A DNA stretch of 64,000 bases from Rhizobium binae (GCF_017357225.1 NZ_CP071604.1:4452001-4516000), one strand, 5' to 3'; shown: positions 10,581-20,716, numbered from the stretch's first letter. Notes: generated by a model from the sequence alone, not told the origin. Program-made: numbers and translations.

Positions 10581-11892
10581 GGCTTCTCTTGTTCTGGTCG
10601 GCGCATTGATGGGTGCGACCGCGATGAGCGTCATTTACTCGGCAGGTGTGCCGGCAGAAGCGGCCGGATCCTCTACCTACAAGGAACTCTCGGTATTTGG
10701 CGACGTCTTCGAACGCGTGCGCGCGCAGTACGTCACGCCGCCGGCCGAAGACAAGCTGATCGAGAATGCCATCAATGGCATGCTTTCCTCGCTCGATCCG
10801 CATTCGAGCTATATGAATGCGAAGGACGCCGAGGACATGCGCACCCAGACCAAGGGTGAGTTCGGCGGCCTCGGCATCGAAGTCACGATGGAAGACGAAC
10901 TCGTCAAGGTCATCACCCCGATCGACGATACGCCCGCCGCTAAGGCCGGCGTTCTCGCCGGCGATTACATCTCCGAGATCGACGGCCAGTCCGTGCGCGG
11001 CCTGAAGCTGGAAGACGCGGTCGAGAAGATGCGCGGCGCCGTCAACACGCCGATCAAGCTGACGCTGATCCGCAAGGGCGCCGACAAGCCGATCGAGCTG
11101 ACGATCGTCCGTGACGTCGTTGCCGTCCAGGCGGTCAAATCACGCGTCGAGGACGATGTCGGTTACCTCCGCATCATCTCCTTCACCGAGAAGACCTATC
11201 CCGACATGGAAAAGGCGATCAAGAAGATCAAGGACACCGTTCCGGCCGACAAGCTGAAGGGTTACGTCCTCGACCTGCGCCTTAATCCGGGCGGCCTGCT
11301 CGATCAGGCGATCAATGTCTCCGACGCGCTGCTGCAGCGTGGCGAGGTCGTTTCGACCCGTGGCCGCAACCCGGATGAAACCCGCCGCTTCAATGCCGGC
11401 CCGGGCGACCTGACCGACGGCAAACCAGTGATCGTGCTGATCAACGGCGGTTCGGCCTCCGCATCGGAAATCGTTGCCGGCGCGCTTCAGGATCTGCGCC
11501 GCGCCACCGTTCTCGGCACCCGTTCCTTCGGCAAGGGTTCCGTCCAGACGATTATCCCGCTTGGCGAGAACGGCGCGCTGCGCTTGACCACGGCGCTCTA
11601 TTACACCCCGTCGGGCCGCTCGATCCAGGGCACCGGCATCACGCCTGACATCAAGGTCGAAGAGCCGCTGCCGGAAGAACTGCAGGGCAAGATGGTGACC
11701 GAAGGCGAATCCAGCCTGCGCGGCCATATCAAGGGCCAGAGCGAAACCGATGAAGGTTCGGGCTCGGTTGCCTATGTGCCGCCGGATCCGAAGGATGACG
11801 TGCAGCTGAACTACGCGCTCGACCTTCTGCGCGGCAAGAAGACCGATCCGGCCTTTCCGCCGAACCCCGATAAGGCCGTCGTCGCCAAGTAA
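10570..11892 (+). CDS. ctpA: Carboxy-terminal processing protease (S41)
   Basis: Periplasmic tail-specific serine protease of 440 residues. It has an N-terminal signal or anchor (ASLVLVGALMGATAMSVIYS), a PDZ domain at about residues 95-180 (GEFGGLGIEVT...IDDTPAAKAGVLAGDYI), and an S41 core. Counting against Prc spacing, the catalytic dyad is S297 in NGGSASASEI and K322 in GTRSFGKGS, with D308 also conserved. I chose the ATG at 10570 (MIRRASLVLVG) because the upstream frame lies inside the EnvC-like gene and the signal peptide starts here. The 11-base overlap suggests coupling. Targets in rhizobia probably include cell-wall enzymes and lipoproteins, by family knowledge. Confidence 0.95.
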   Translation: MIRRASLVLVGALMGATAMSVIYSAGVPAEAAGSSTYKELSVFGDVFERVRAQYVTPPAEDKLIENAINGMLSSLDPHSSYMNAKDAEDMRTQTKGEFGGLGIEVTMEDELVKVITPIDDTPAAKAGVLAGDYISEIDGQSVRGLKLEDAVEKMRGAVNTPIKLTLIRKGADKPIELTIVRDVVAVQAVKSRVEDDVGYLRIISFTEKTYPDMEKAIKKIKDTVPADKLKGYVLDLRLNPGGLLDQAINVSDALLQRGEVVSTRGRNPDETRRFNAGPGDLTDGKPVIVLINGGSASASEIVAGALQDLRRATVLGTRSFGKGSVQTIIPLGENGALRLTTALYYTPSGRSIQGTGITPDIKVEEPLPEELQGKMVTEGESSLRGHIKGQSETDEGSGSVAYVPPDPKDDVQLNYALDLLRGKKTDPAFPPNPDKAVVAK

Positions 11893-11903
11893 TTGATCCT
11901 CGC

Positions 11904-11927
11904 AAGGCCGGGCACTCGCCCGGCCTT
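11904..11927 (+). terminator. Inverted repeat after ctpA, possible terminator
   Basis: AAGGCCGGGC and GCCCGGCCTT form a perfect 10-bp stem with a 4-base loop, 11 bases after the ctpA stop. No T-run follows (GACCCTTTCT), so it may be a weak terminator or an mRNA-stabilising hairpin ahead of the next gene. Confidence 0.5.
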
Positions 11928-11969
11928 GACCCTTTCTGCTGTTTCCCGGTTTTGGAGCGGGCGAGAAAA

Positions 11970-13160
11970 TTGGGAACGGACCTGCATGCGCCTTTGGGGC
12001 GCAACCGCAAAACCGGCAGCCGGCGTCCTGGCGCGCTGCGCCTCGGCCGCATTGCAGCCAGTCTGTGCCTCTTCGCGATCGGCGGGTTTTCTCTCTATAC
12101 CGCCTTTCGCGGCGACGGGCTGCAGCGCGCCGAACCGCCGACGGCCGAGCAGGCCGCAAGCCAAGCGTCCAGCAAGGCGCCGACGACCGCTGTCGACCGG
12201 GCGGCCAACGGGATGCCCCGCGCCGATCCGCGCTCGGGCGCCAATGTCGAACAGATGATCACCGGCGATGGCTCCGTCATCACCAAATACAGTCCCCGCC
12301 CGCGCGACGGCAGCGGACCGGTGCTGGTCGATGCCATGCAGATCGGCCAGGACCCGCGCATGGCGGCCCAGCCCAATGAAGCGCTGCTCGAAGACACCGC
12401 GTTTGGCAGGCTGCCGATCGTCGGCCCCGACGGCCGGCGGCCGATGGACCAATATGCGCGTCCCTCGTCCGGTGCGCGCGGCGTCCGCATTGCCATTGTG
12501 GTTAGCGGCCTCGGGCTCAGCCAGACGGGGACACAGCGTGCCATCGCCGAATTGCCGGAGGAAATCACCCTCGCCTTTGCTGCAAGCGGCAACAGCCTGC
12601 AGCGCTGGATGCAGGAGGCCCGCCGCGGCGGGCACGAGATTCTTCTGCAGGTACCGCTCGAGCCATTTGATTATCCGGCGAATGACCCCGGTCCGGGGAC
12701 CCTGCTGACGTCGAAGCCGGTGGCCCGCAACATTGAGAACCTGCACAGGGCGATGGGCGAAATCACCAATTATACCGGCATCATGAACTATCTCGGCGGC
12801 CGTTTTCTCTCCGACCCCGCCGCCATGGAACCTGTGATGCGCGATATCGGCAAGCGCGGCCTGCTCTTCCTCGACGACGGCACGTCGGCGCAGTCGAAAA
12901 CGGCGACGATCGCCAAGGGCACCGAACTGCCTTATGCCTTTGCCGACCTGCAGCTCGACGGCCAGCTCGATATCAACGCCATCCTGAAGAAGCTCGACGA
13001 ACTCGAGCGCATCGCTCGCAAGAACGGCCAGGCGATCGGCATCGCCGCGGCTTTCGACGAAAGCGTCGACGCCATCGCCAAATGGAGTGAGGAAGCTTCC
13101 ATGCGCGGTATAGAGATCGTCGGCGTCGCCGCGCTTTCCAACGACCCCAGAAGCCCCTGA
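11970..13160 (+). CDS. Divergent polysaccharide deacetylase family (YibQ/DUF610)
   Basis: A protein of about 396 residues with one N-terminal membrane segment (IAASLCLFAIGGFSLYTAF) and a long Ala/Pro/Arg linker. The C-terminal domain from about residue 170 reads VRIAIVVSGLGLSQTGTQRAIAELPEEITLAF...GHEILLQVPLEPFDYPANDPGPGTLLT. That is the divergent deacetylase fold found next to envC and ctpA in many proteobacteria. The role in envelope or peptidoglycan metabolism is inferred from this neighbourhood; no substrate is known to me. The TTG at 11970 (MGTDLHAPLGRNRK) is my start; another TTG at 11952 is in frame. The downstream rppH follows in 24 bases. Confidence 0.88.
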   Translation: MGTDLHAPLGRNRKTGSRRPGALRLGRIAASLCLFAIGGFSLYTAFRGDGLQRAEPPTAEQAASQASSKAPTTAVDRAANGMPRADPRSGANVEQMITGDGSVITKYSPRPRDGSGPVLVDAMQIGQDPRMAAQPNEALLEDTAFGRLPIVGPDGRRPMDQYARPSSGARGVRIAIVVSGLGLSQTGTQRAIAELPEEITLAFAASGNSLQRWMQEARRGGHEILLQVPLEPFDYPANDPGPGTLLTSKPVARNIENLHRAMGEITNYTGIMNYLGGRFLSDPAAMEPVMRDIGKRGLLFLDDGTSAQSKTATIAKGTELPYAFADLQLDGQLDINAILKKLDELERIARKNGQAIGIAAAFDESVDAIAKWSEEASMRGIEIVGVAALSNDPRSP

Positions 13161-13184
13161 GAGAATTCCTGAATGGAGAAGAAA

Positions 13185-13718
13185 ATGAGCCAGGCGACCG
13201 TGAAAGCCGAGGATCTGCCCTACCGTCCCTGCGTCGGCGTGATGATCCTGAACCGCGACGGCCTGGTCTGGGCCGGGCGACGGATCCCCGACGGCAATTC
13301 CGAATATGATGGCTCGCCGCAGTTGTGGCAGATGCCGCAGGGCGGCATTGACAAGGGCGAGGATCCGCTGGATGCCGCCTATCGTGAGCTCTATGAGGAG
13401 ACCGGGATCCGGACGGTGAGCCTGCTTGCTGAAGCGCGAGACTGGATCAACTATGATCTGCCGCCGGCGCTGATCGGCATCGGATTGAAAGGAAAGTTCC
13501 GCGGCCAGACACAGCGCTGGTTCGCCTTTCGCTTCGAGGGCGACGAAAGCGAGATCGCCATCAACCCGCCGCCCGGCGGTCATGATCCGGAATTCGATGC
13601 CTGGGAATGGAAGCCGATGCAGGAACTGCCCGGTCTGATCGTTCCGTTCAAACGCGCCGTCTACGACCAGGTGATCGCCGAGTTCCGGCATCTGGCAGCG
13701 CTGCAGTCGGAAGACTGA
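13185..13718 (+). CDS. rppH: RNA pyrophosphohydrolase (Nudix)
   Basis: Removes pyrophosphate from 5'-triphosphorylated RNA to start mRNA decay; related plant-associated enzymes also hydrolyse Ap4A. The Nudix box [23 protein letters not shown] is complete, at about residues 48-70. The RppH-type segments [10 protein letters not shown] and [17 protein letters not shown] flank it. I chose the ATG at 13185 ([18 protein letters not shown], 177 residues) because TGGAGAAG lies correctly before it; an in-frame ATG at 13173 adds four residues. The gene is convergent with bfr. No odd residues were seen. Confidence 0.95.
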   Translation: MSQATVKAEDLPYRPCVGVMILNRDGLVWAGRRIPDGNSEYDGSPQLWQMPQGGIDKGEDPLDAAYRELYEETGIRTVSLLAEARDWINYDLPPALIGIGLKGKFRGQTQRWFAFRFEGDESEIAINPPPGGHDPEFDAWEWKPMQELPGLIVPFKRAVYDQVIAEFRHLAALQSED

Positions 13719-13757
13719 GCGCCTGTCGGCAGCGCGAATGTGTGTATTGAAGATGTC

Positions 13758-13774
13758 GGCCGCGCGGAGCGGCC
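13758..13774. terminator. GC-rich hairpin between convergent rppH and bfr
   Basis: GGCCGC-gcgga-GCGGCC lies in the 72-base gap between two convergent genes and could act on both. No T-tract follows on either strand, so this is a weak call. Confidence 0.35.
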
Positions 13775-13790
13775 GGTATTCCCGTCCAAA

Positions 13791-14276
13791 TCATTCGGCT
13801 TCGTTGGCGGAATCGGCATTGAGCTGGCCGTATTTGCTCTCGCCGATTTTCTCGAGCAGATCGAGCTGCGTTTCGAGGAAGTCGATGTGGCCTTCCTCAT
13901 CCGCCAGCAGTTCCTCGAAAAGTTTCATGGAAACGTAGTCGCCGGCCTCGTGACAGATATCGCGCGACTTCTTGTAGGCCGTGCGGGCGTCATACTCGCC
14001 GGCAAGATCGGCTTCCAGCACTTCCTTGACATTCTGGCCGATGCGCAGCGGCGCGAGTGTCTGCAGGTTGGGATGGCCTTCAAGGAAGATAATGCGGGCG
14101 ACAAGCCGGTCGGCATGGTGCATCTCTTCGATGGATTCGGCGCGCTCCTTCTTGGCGAGCTTGGTGTAGCCCCAGTCCTCTAGAAGCCGATAATGAACCC
14201 AATATTGATTGACCGCCCCGAGCTCGAGAAACAGTGCCTCGTTAAGCCGCTCGATGACCTTTTTGTCGCCTTTCAA
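13791..14276 (-). CDS. bfr: Bacterioferritin
   Basis: Haem-containing 24-mer iron store of 161 residues. Numbered from the TTG start ([20 protein letters not shown]), the ferroxidase ligands E18, E51, H54, E94, E127 and H130 and the haem-axial M52 ([10 protein letters not shown]) fall at the positions of E. coli Bfr. The TTG at 14276 is preceded by CAGGAG about 8 bases away on the - strand, and the family begins MKGD, so I prefer it to the ATG at 14300. The start overlaps the end of bfd by 35 bases. The two form a store-and-release pair, probably iron-regulated. Confidence 0.95.
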   Translation of the reverse strand: MKGDKKVIERLNEALFLELGAVNQYWVHYRLLEDWGYTKLAKKERAESIEEMHHADRLVARIIFLEGHPNLQTLAPLRIGQNVKEVLEADLAGEYDARTAYKKSRDICHEAGDYVSMKLFEELLADEEGHIDFLETQLDLLEKIGESKYGQLNADSANEAE

Positions 14277-14553
14277 TGTCCGCTCTCCTGTTTTCCTCAT
14301 GGAACTGCTTCAAGCGTGACATGAAATCAAATATTTCGGTCTCCGTCGAGTGGCGACGGGCGTGGTATTCCTCGGTCGTCTGGATGATGATATCGACCAC
14401 ATTGGGGAAGCAGCCGCAGCAACGGCCGCGCTTTTCCATCGCGTGGTAGACCTTCGCAGGCACGATAAGCTGCCAACAATCTTCGTCGAGAAGGTTGGTG
14501 ATAACCTCCCGGATTTCCTTGTCGGTTATATAATTGCAGCTGCAGACAAGCAC
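14242..14553 (-). CDS. bfd: Bacterioferritin-associated ferredoxin
   Basis: [2Fe-2S] protein that reduces the bacterioferritin core so iron can leave. The BFD fold is seen at the N terminus: CxC in [17 protein letters not shown] and CxxC in GRCCGCFP, giving four cysteines at the expected spacing. The C-terminal extension of about 40 residues ([25 protein letters not shown]...RRQKGHRAA) is longer than the 64-residue E. coli protein. The likely start is a GTG at 14553 (VLVCSCN read as MLVCSCN); the open frame continues upstream but through low-complexity translated sequence. It overlaps bfr by 35 bases in another frame. Confidence 0.88.
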   Translation of the reverse strand: MLVCSCNYITDKEIREVITNLLDEDCWQLIVPAKVYHAMEKRGRCCGCFPNVVDIIIQTTEEYHARRHSTETEIFDFMSRLKQFHEENRRADIERRQKGHRAA

Positions 14554-14588
14554 GTCTTCATTCCAAACATGACACTGACTATCGTGTT

Positions 14589-14616
14589 TTCTGCTAAAGA
14601 AGACGGTGGCTGTCAA
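14589..14616 (-). promoter_or_regulatory. Candidate bfd-bfr promoter with TTCT-N5-AGAA dyad
   Basis: On the - strand TTGACA (14616-14611) is a perfect -35 box. Next to it the dyad TTCT-gctaa-AGAA (14589-14601) overlaps where the -10 region should be. Rhizobial bfr genes are known to be iron-responsive through Irr or RirA, and Irr boxes are AT-rich TTCTAAA-like dyads. This site is only a loose match, and no clear -10 was found. Confidence 0.35.
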
Positions 14617-14701
14617 GAAAAAATTCGAGTCCGGCGCCGGCGGCAGCAGCAATGGACGCAATCTGTTGAAGATTGTAGGGCGGTTCCGGGACGATGACCG
14701 C

Positions 14702-14764
14702 GTGATCCCGATCGCGCCCCGCATGATCTCGATCGTGCCCCGCATGATCCCGATCGTACTCGTA
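14702..14764. repeat. 21-bp tandem repeat, three copies
   Basis: Three consecutive 21-base units, 14702-14722, 14723-14743 and 14744-14764, share the core TGATCCCGATCG followed by GCCCCGC. The third copy diverges in its last 7 bases. It lies in the gap between bfd and the end of dnaE2 (14554-14823). No gene was recognised in this gap; the repeat and the bfd promoter region account for most of it. Confidence 0.75.
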
Positions 14765-14823
14765 CTATTCGATCGTGCGGGCAGGCCCCCCAGGCCGGCA
14801 TGTTTTCTGTCGGTGCACAGGCT

Positions 14824-17800
14824 TCAATGAAAGTTGCGCCCACGCGGCATGACCTGGGCGGATTCCGCCACGCCCGCATGGCTGCCTTCGGCAATCATTC
14901 GTTTTTCCAATTCTGCCCCTTTGCGCGCCTCCGCCTGTCGCTGGTCACCTCCCGGTCTCAACACCTCGTCCGACCGCTCGCAGGCGCCGAAACGGCGGGC
15001 CTCGCGTTGCAGGATCCCAAGCGCCGGCGTCATGTCCTCGATATGCTCGACGACGGTATGGATCACCCCGCTATGGCTTTGCAGCCTGCCGCGGATTTTC
15101 ACCAGCCGGGCTCCCATGACGACTGCCCGGTATTTGTCGAACATCTTGTTCCAGACGATCGCATTGGCAACGCCGGTTTCGTCCTCCAGCGTCATGAAGA
15201 TCACGCCTTTGGCCGAACCCGGGCGCTGCCGCACCAGCACCAGCCCGGCAATTGTCACCCTCTTCCCGTTGGGCACCGTCAGAAGATCGACATTGCGTGT
15301 GATGCCCGCCTTTCGCAATTCCTCCCGCAGAAACGAGACGGGATGCGCTTTCAGCGACAGGGACAGATAACGGTAATCCTCGATCACCTGCTCGCCCGGC
15401 AGCATGTCGGGCAACTTCGCCGCGGGTTCGGGCTGAAGGTCGAGATGACGGACCCGTTCGAAAAGAGGCAGTTCTTCGGCCGCACTCTTCACATCCAGTG
15501 CCCGTACAGCCCAAAGCGCTTCGCGGCGCGACAGATGGATGGATCGGAATGAATCCGCATCCGCCAGTCGCTCGATGACGGATTTCGGCAGACCGGATCG
15601 CAGCCAGAGATCGCGCACCGAACCATATCCTTGCCCTCGATTGTCGACGAGCCGTTTCATATCGTCTGACGAGAGACCTTTGATCTGCCGGAAACCCAGC
15701 CGCACCGCATGCCGGGTCTTGATGATCTCCCGCATCTGCGCATGCCGGAAATCGACGGTCTTTCGGTCGAAGGCAGCCTCTTCCAAAGTGCAATCCCAGT
15801 CGGACTCATTGATGTCGACCGCTAGGATCCTTACCCCATGCTCGCGTGCATCCCGCACCAGCTGAGCCGGCGCGTAAAACCCCATCGGCTGGGAATTCAG
15901 CATCGCCGCGCAGAAAACATCGGGATAATAGGCCTTGAGCCATGAAGAGGCATAGACAAGCAGCGCAAAGGAAGCGGCATGGCTTTCCGGAAAGCCATAT
16001 TCACCGAAACCTTTGATCTGATTGAAGCATTGCTTTGCGAACTCGGGATCGTAATCTTTTGAGACCATTCCCTCGATGAACCGCTTCTCGAAATCGCCGA
16101 TCGTACCGGTCCGCTTGAATGTCGCCATTGCTCTGCGAAGCTTGTCGGCTTCTGCCGGCCTGAAGCCTGCGGCCGTGATTGCGATCTGCATCGCCTGCTC
16201 CTGAAACAGGGGGACGCCGAGGGTTCTTTCGAGGACCGCTTCAAGCTCCTTGCTTGGATATTCCACTGGAATGTTCCTGGCCCGCTGCTCCCGGCGTTTC
16301 AAATAGGGATGGACCATATCGCCCTGGATCGGCCCCGGCCGGACGATCGCCACCTCGATGACGAGGTCGTAGAATATCTTCGGCTTCAGGCGCGGCAGCA
16401 TGCTCATCTGCGCCCGGCTCTCGATCTGGAAGACGCCAAGCGTATCGGCCCGGCCCATCATCTCATAGACCGGCTTGCCCTCGTCCCCATGCTCCCTGTT
16501 GCCGAGGTCTGCGAGTGTCTTCTTGACATCATAATGCAGTTCAAGCAGCGAAAAGGCCTTCCGCAGACAGGTCAGCATGCCGAGCGCCAGCACATCCACT
16601 TTGAGAATCTTGACGTTGTCGAGATCGTCCTTATCCCATTCGATCATGTAACGATCCGGCATCGCCGTCTTCATGATCGGCACGACCTCGTCGAGTCGGT
16701 CCCGCGTGATGACGAAGCCGCCGACATGCTGGGTGAGGTGGCGCGGGAAGCCGAGAAGTTCGGAGGCATATTGCAGCACGTTCTGGGTCACTGGATCCTT
16801 GACGTCGAGACCGGCCGCCTTGGCATCCCTCTCGGAAAGATTGTCCTCCGACCAACCCCAGACGAGGCTGCTGATCGCCGACTGAACATCCTCCGACAGG
16901 CCGAAGGCCTTGGCGACCTCGCGGCCGGCCGAACGGGTGCGGTAGGTGGTCACTCCCGCCGTCAGCCCTGCGTGGTTGATGCCATATCGTCGGTAGATGA
17001 ACTGGATGACTTCCTCACGCCGGTCATGCTCGAAATCGACATCGATATCCGGCGGCTCGTCCCGGTCCATCGAAATGAAACGGTCGAAGAGAAGCGTGCT
17101 CTTTTGAGGATCAACTTCCGTTATTTCAAGGCAATAGCAGATGACCGAATTTGCCGCCGATCCGCGTCCCTGGCACAAAACCTTGAGGTCATAACGGGCG
17201 TGCTGGATGATTCTGTGAACCGTCAGAAAGTAGGAGGCGTAGTTCTTATCGCCGATGAGTTTAAGTTCATAATCGATCTGCTTCGCCACTTTGAGTGGGA
17301 CACCTTCGGGATAGCGCTTTGCGGCTCCCGCCCTTGTCAGTCTCTCAAGGGTTTCCTGCGGCGTTTCGCCGGGATCGTTTTCAGGCGGGTAATTATGCTG
17401 CAGTTCCGTCAGCGAAAAGCTCAGTTTGCCGAAAAAGACCTGCGTATTTTCGACCGCATCGGGATAGTCCCCGAAGATCCGGAGCATTTCACGTGAATCC
17501 TTGAGGTAGCGCTCGGCATTCGGCGCCAGCAGGAATCCGGCTTGTGATATCTGCACATGCTCCCGGATCGCGATCACGACATCTGAAAGCGGCCGGCGTT
17601 CAGGATGATGGTAAAGCGGCTGGTTGGTCGCAATCAACGGCACGCGATTTCGGGCGGCAAGCATGGCAAGCACCGCAAACACCTCCCTGTCGCGACCGTC
17701 ATAGGCCGGCGCCAGCACCATAAAAATAGCCTTGCGGAAACGTCTGCGAAACCGTTCCAGATAATTCTCCAGCGCAGTCTGGCCCGCCTGGCTCTCGACA

Positions 17801-18279
17801 AGGGTACGATTGGCAACGAGGGCAAGCATCATCTCGTCCCCCCATTCCATGAGCTCTGCTTCCGTCAGGATGCAGGTTCCCTTGACCGCTTCCTCCTTGA
17901 GATTGCCAGCGCTGAGAAGGCGGCAGAGGTTTGCCCAGCCCCGACGATTGCATGGGTAGGCGAGGATATCAGGAGTATCGTCGCAAAAGACGAGGCGGGC
18001 GCCCGGCTGTATCCGGATTGGATGGAAAATCCTTTCCTTTTTTCCGGTCTTCGCCGCTTCGGCCATGATCGCATCTCTGTTCTTGTATCTCTCCTCAAGC
18101 TGTTCCGCCTGCGCATGCGCACGCACGACGCCGGCAACCGAATTCCGGTCCGCAATTCCGAGACCGCCGAGCCGGAGATGAGCGGCCTGCAAGACCATCT
18201 CCTCCGGGCTGGAGGCGCCTTCGAGGAATGAGAAATTCGTCCTCGCGCCGATCTCGAAAAATGCGCGCTCGCCTTTCAT
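14824..18279 (-). CDS. dnaE2: Error-prone DNA polymerase (ImuC/DnaE2)
   Basis: Second alpha subunit of DNA polymerase III type used in damage-induced mutagenesis with ImuA and ImuB. The 1151-residue protein has the PHP domain at the N terminus ([23 protein letters not shown]), the polymerase core with catalytic aspartates in [16 protein letters not shown], and a finger region [21 protein letters not shown]-terminal OB fold ([29 protein letters not shown]) and the DnaE2-type end VMPRGRNFH complete it. It overlaps imuB by 4 bases (ATGA) and is the last gene of the cassette. SOS control through the LexA box at 20702 is expected. Confidence 0.96.
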   Translation of the reverse strand: MKGERAFFEIGARTNFSFLEGASSPEEMVLQAAHLRLGGLGIADRNSVAGVVRAHAQAEQLEERYKNRDAIMAEAAKTGKKERIFHPIRIQPGARLVFCDDTPDILAYPCNRRGWANLCRLLSAGNLKEEAVKGTCILTEAELMEWGDEMMLALVANRTLVESQAGQTALENYLERFRRRFRKAIFMVLAPAYDGRDREVFAVLAMLAARNRVPLIATNQPLYHHPERRPLSDVVIAIREHVQISQAGFLLAPNAERYLKDSREMLRIFGDYPDAVENTQVFFGKLSFSLTELQHNYPPENDPGETPQETLERLTRAGAAKRYPEGVPLKVAKQIDYELKLIGDKNYASYFLTVHRIIQHARYDLKVLCQGRGSAANSVICYCLEITEVDPQKSTLLFDRFISMDRDEPPDIDVDFEHDRREEVIQFIYRRYGINHAGLTAGVTTYRTRSAGREVAKAFGLSEDVQSAISSLVWGWSEDNLSERDAKAAGLDVKDPVTQNVLQYASELLGFPRHLTQHVGGFVITRDRLDEVVPIMKTAMPDRYMIEWDKDDLDNVKILKVDVLALGMLTCLRKAFSLLELHYDVKKTLADLGNREHGDEGKPVYEMMGRADTLGVFQIESRAQMSMLPRLKPKIFYDLVIEVAIVRPGPIQGDMVHPYLKRREQRARNIPVEYPSKELEAVLERTLGVPLFQEQAMQIAITAAGFRPAEADKLRRAMATFKRTGTIGDFEKRFIEGMVSKDYDPEFAKQCFNQIKGFGEYGFPESHAASFALLVYASSWLKAYYPDVFCAAMLNSQPMGFYAPAQLVRDAREHGVRILAVDINESDWDCTLEEAAFDRKTVDFRHAQMREIIKTRHAVRLGFRQIKGLSSDDMKRLVDNRGQGYGSVRDLWLRSGLPKSVIERLADADSFRSIHLSRREALWAVRALDVKSAAEELPLFERVRHLDLQPEPAAKLPDMLPGEQVIEDYRYLSLSLKAHPVSFLREELRKAGITRNVDLLTVPNGKRVTIAGLVLVRQRPGSAKGVIFMTLEDETGVANAIVWNKMFDKYRAVVMGARLVKIRGRLQSHSGVIHTVVEHIEDMTPALGILQREARRFGACERSDEVLRPGGDQRQAEARKGAELEKRMIAEGSHAGVAESAQVMPRGRNFH

Positions 18280-19889
18280 GCAAACACCCCGTGCATGAAC
18301 CAGCGGGGATCGACTTCCCGGCCATAGAAACCTCGACGATAGATCCAGAAGCGATGGCCGCTCTCGTCCTCGATGCGGAAATAATCGCGCGCCTCCGCGT
18401 CACTTCCGTCGATCCACCATTCCATGGCAATCCGCTCCGGACCTTCGCTTTTTGCCACTTGGTGCTGCATGCGCCGCCAGCGAAAGATTTGCGGCGGACC
18501 ATCGGGCACTTCGGCGAGCACGGTCTCGACAGGCTCTGGCGTCGCAAAAAGCCTCAACGGGCGCTCTTGGCGGAAAGGAAGAGAACCGTTCGGCTCGGCT
18601 TTCCCGCGTCTTGAAAGATTGTCCATCGCCGGAATCGCGATGACGGCGCGCTCCGGCACATGGCTCTCCCGAAGTTGGAAACTTTGCAGACAATCCTCAC
18701 CCAGCCGGGCGGAGACACGGTCGACGAAAGCCGAAAGGGAGATTTCTCCCTGACGATCGCCCTCGAAATCAGCCTGCGCTTCGTTGAAGGGATCATGCCG
18801 CACCACATTCAGCCGCACGATCTCGAAACCATAACCGGCATCGAGATCGTCATAGACCGCCTGCAGGCGCTCGGAAAAAAGCCCGGCGATAAATTTCGGT
18901 TCGCGAAGCGGTTGCGAAGCGCCGACGGAAAGACGGAAGACCCTGCCGTCGACGCGGAAGAGAACCAATTCGAACACCCGCCCGCCGGCGCCTCGTGCCT
19001 CCAGCGACGGCTGCAGCGACACGGCGACCTGCCTGGTGACGGCAAGGATCTGTTCTTCCGTTCCGATCGGCTCGATCAGGCGGCTTTCGGCCGAAAGGCT
19101 GGCGACGGGACGACGGGGCGAAACCGCTTCCTCTTCATGTCCCAGCGCCTGGTCGAGACGCAGAAGCAATTCCGGCCCGAATCGGCGGGTCAGCGGCGCC
19201 CGCGGCGCATTGATGATGTCGCCGATATATTTCAGACCGAGCTTGTTCAGCGCATCAACGGTTTGCCCCTGCAGCCGCAAGGCCGCGACTGGCAAAGACA
19301 TCAGCACTTGCTCCGTCTCCACGTCTTCGATCACGCCGCTTTGCCCGAAGCGCGACACGGCCCAGGAAAGTCCCGGTGACGATGAGATCGCCCCCCGCGC
19401 ATCGATCCCCATATGAAAGAGCCGCGACAGAATATCCTTGAGAAGCGCCTTTTCGCCGCCGAAGAGATGCGTGCAGCCGGTAATGTCGAGAAACAGGCCG
19501 TCCCTGCCGTCAAAGGCCACCAAAGGCGTATACCGGTCGCACCAGTCGGCAATTGCCTCCAGCAGCCGGCGATCGGCGGCCGGATCCTCTTCCACCACAT
19601 CGAGCGTCGGATACATGGCACGCGCTTCGGCCACGCCCTGTTCCTTCTTCAGCCCCAACCGCTCGGCCAATTCGTCCAGAGCCGTCAGCCGCATGGCATT
19701 GTTGAGCTTGCCCGAACAGACGATGGACGGCGCCTCAGGACGCCCTTTCGAACGCCAGGAGGGCCCCCATCGCCTGCGGGCGATACGATCGGTTGGCAGA
19801 TGCGGGAAGCTGAGCGCCAGAATGCGCTGACTGTTCGCCTGGAGGACGAAGGAGGTTTGGTTCGGTGACGGAGAAAAATTCGCGTTCAT
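18276..19889 (-). CDS. imuB: Y-family polymerase-like protein ImuB
   Basis: Adapter of the mutasome that bridges the beta clamp and DnaE2; family members lack polymerase activity because catalytic acidic residues are missing. The 537-residue protein shows the ImuB blocks [52 protein letters not shown] and [26 protein letters not shown] long C-terminal part includes [21 protein letters not shown] set the start at the ATG at 19889 ([17 protein letters not shown]). No start codon was found between it and the conserved ILALSF segment, so imuB must begin about 155 bases inside imuA. It overlaps dnaE2 by 4 bases. Confidence 0.92.
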   Translation of the reverse strand: MNANFSPSPNQTSFVLQANSQRILALSFPHLPTDRIARRRWGPSWRSKGRPEAPSIVCSGKLNNAMRLTALDELAERLGLKKEQGVAEARAMYPTLDVVEEDPAADRRLLEAIADWCDRYTPLVAFDGRDGLFLDITGCTHLFGGEKALLKDILSRLFHMGIDARGAISSSPGLSWAVSRFGQSGVIEDVETEQVLMSLPVAALRLQGQTVDALNKLGLKYIGDIINAPRAPLTRRFGPELLLRLDQALGHEEEAVSPRRPVASLSAESRLIEPIGTEEQILAVTRQVAVSLQPSLEARGAGGRVFELVLFRVDGRVFRLSVGASQPLREPKFIAGLFSERLQAVYDDLDAGYGFEIVRLNVVRHDPFNEAQADFEGDRQGEISLSAFVDRVSARLGEDCLQSFQLRESHVPERAVIAIPAMDNLSRRGKAEPNGSLPFRQERPLRLFATPEPVETVLAEVPDGPPQIFRWRRMQHQVAKSEGPERIAMEWWIDGSDAEARDYFRIEDESGHRFWIYRRGFYGREVDPRWFMHGVFA

Positions 19890-20679
19890 GGGGATTCCAC
19901 TCCAGGAGAAAGGAGAGCGGGGCCGGATTGCGGCTCTTCTCCAGCGTGAGACGGAAAATCGGATTACCGATACTGCCGGCAAGCTTCGATCCATCCGGCA
20001 ACGGCCGCAGACCGGACGGTCCCGGTTCGACATGCAGGCGCAAGGCCGCACTGCTGGCCTCCTCCACTCCTGCCTGCCGCAGAAGAAAGAGCGGACGGCG
20101 GGCAGCATGCGCCCTGAGACTGAGCCTGCGGCTTTCGGTCAGGCCGAAATGCGCAGGGTTGCCCCGCACTTCGAAGATGACGGCCGAGAAAGCAGCACTT
20201 TCCACCGCCGCCTCCGCCAGCCAGAGCGCTTCGTCCAGCTTGCGCGGCGCGGCATGGAGAAATCGCTCAGGACACAACCCGAAATCCCGAAGCCCGGGAG
20301 CATAGGGACGGCCGGCCTCCAGCGTGCCGACTGCATCGCCGATCCAGAGCAACGGCATAAGCCTGCCGGCATCTGATTCCTGTTTCTGCAGCCGCGCGGC
20401 AACAGCCATCGCCAGCCCGCTTGCCGCGCCGGCATCGCGAGACAGCGCGGAGCGGAATTCGGTAATCCCGTCGAGGGGCAGGCCGCCTTCCAGCGCCCGA
20501 TCGACAAACTCCACCCCAAACGGCAAGGGGGGCAGAATGCGTTCCTGGCGCGTCTTGCGTCCTTGCGCCAAGGCCTCCTGCTCCGCTGCCGCAAGTGCCG
20601 GCGCGGGCTTTCCTTCCAGTCTGGCGATGGTTTCGCGGAGCGCAAAAAGCCGCTCGCGCGCCAGGGCGTTCTGCGCCAT
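19735..20679 (-). CDS. imuA: ImuA, RecA-like SOS mutagenesis protein
   Basis: First gene of the imuA-imuB-dnaE2 cassette. ImuA is a RecA-fold protein without clear ATPase catalysis that works with ImuB. The 314-residue sequence has LPFGVEFVDRALEGGLPLDGITEF, RLMPLLWIGDAVGTLEAGRPYAPGL and FSAVIFEVRGNPAHFGLTESRRLSLRAHAARRPLFLLRQ. The ATG at 20679 (MAQNALARERLFALRETI) is chosen because a longer frame would run through the LexA box 23 bases upstream. The last 51 codons or so overlap imuB in another frame and look like read-through ([20 protein letters not shown]), so the true C terminus may have been extended by loss of an earlier stop. Confidence 0.9.
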   Translation of the reverse strand: MAQNALARERLFALRETIARLEGKPAPALAAAEQEALAQGRKTRQERILPPLPFGVEFVDRALEGGLPLDGITEFRSALSRDAGAASGLAMAVAARLQKQESDAGRLMPLLWIGDAVGTLEAGRPYAPGLRDFGLCPERFLHAAPRKLDEALWLAEAAVESAAFSAVIFEVRGNPAHFGLTESRRLSLRAHAARRPLFLLRQAGVEEASSAALRLHVEPGPSGLRPLPDGSKLAGSIGNPIFRLTLEKSRNPAPLSFLLEWNPHEREFFSVTEPNLLRPPGEQSAHSGAQLPASANRSYRPQAMGALLAFERAS

Positions 20680-20701
20680 GGCGTTTACTCCGATCCGTCT
20701 T

Positions 20702-20716
20702 GTTCCTGTTATGTTC
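20702..20716. promoter_or_regulatory. LexA (SOS) box upstream of imuA
   Basis: GTTC-CTGTTAT-GTTC is a perfect match to the alphaproteobacterial LexA operator GTTC-N7-GTTC. It lies 23 bases upstream of the imuA ATG and between imuA (-) and a divergent zincin gene (+), so it surely serves the mutagenesis cassette. Effect on the + gene 127 bases away is uncertain. Confidence 0.93.

Noticed and set aside
11811..13691. A 626-residue open frame on - opposite ctpA, the YibQ-like gene and rppH
   Set aside because: It crosses three well-supported genes on the other strand and shows no family features.
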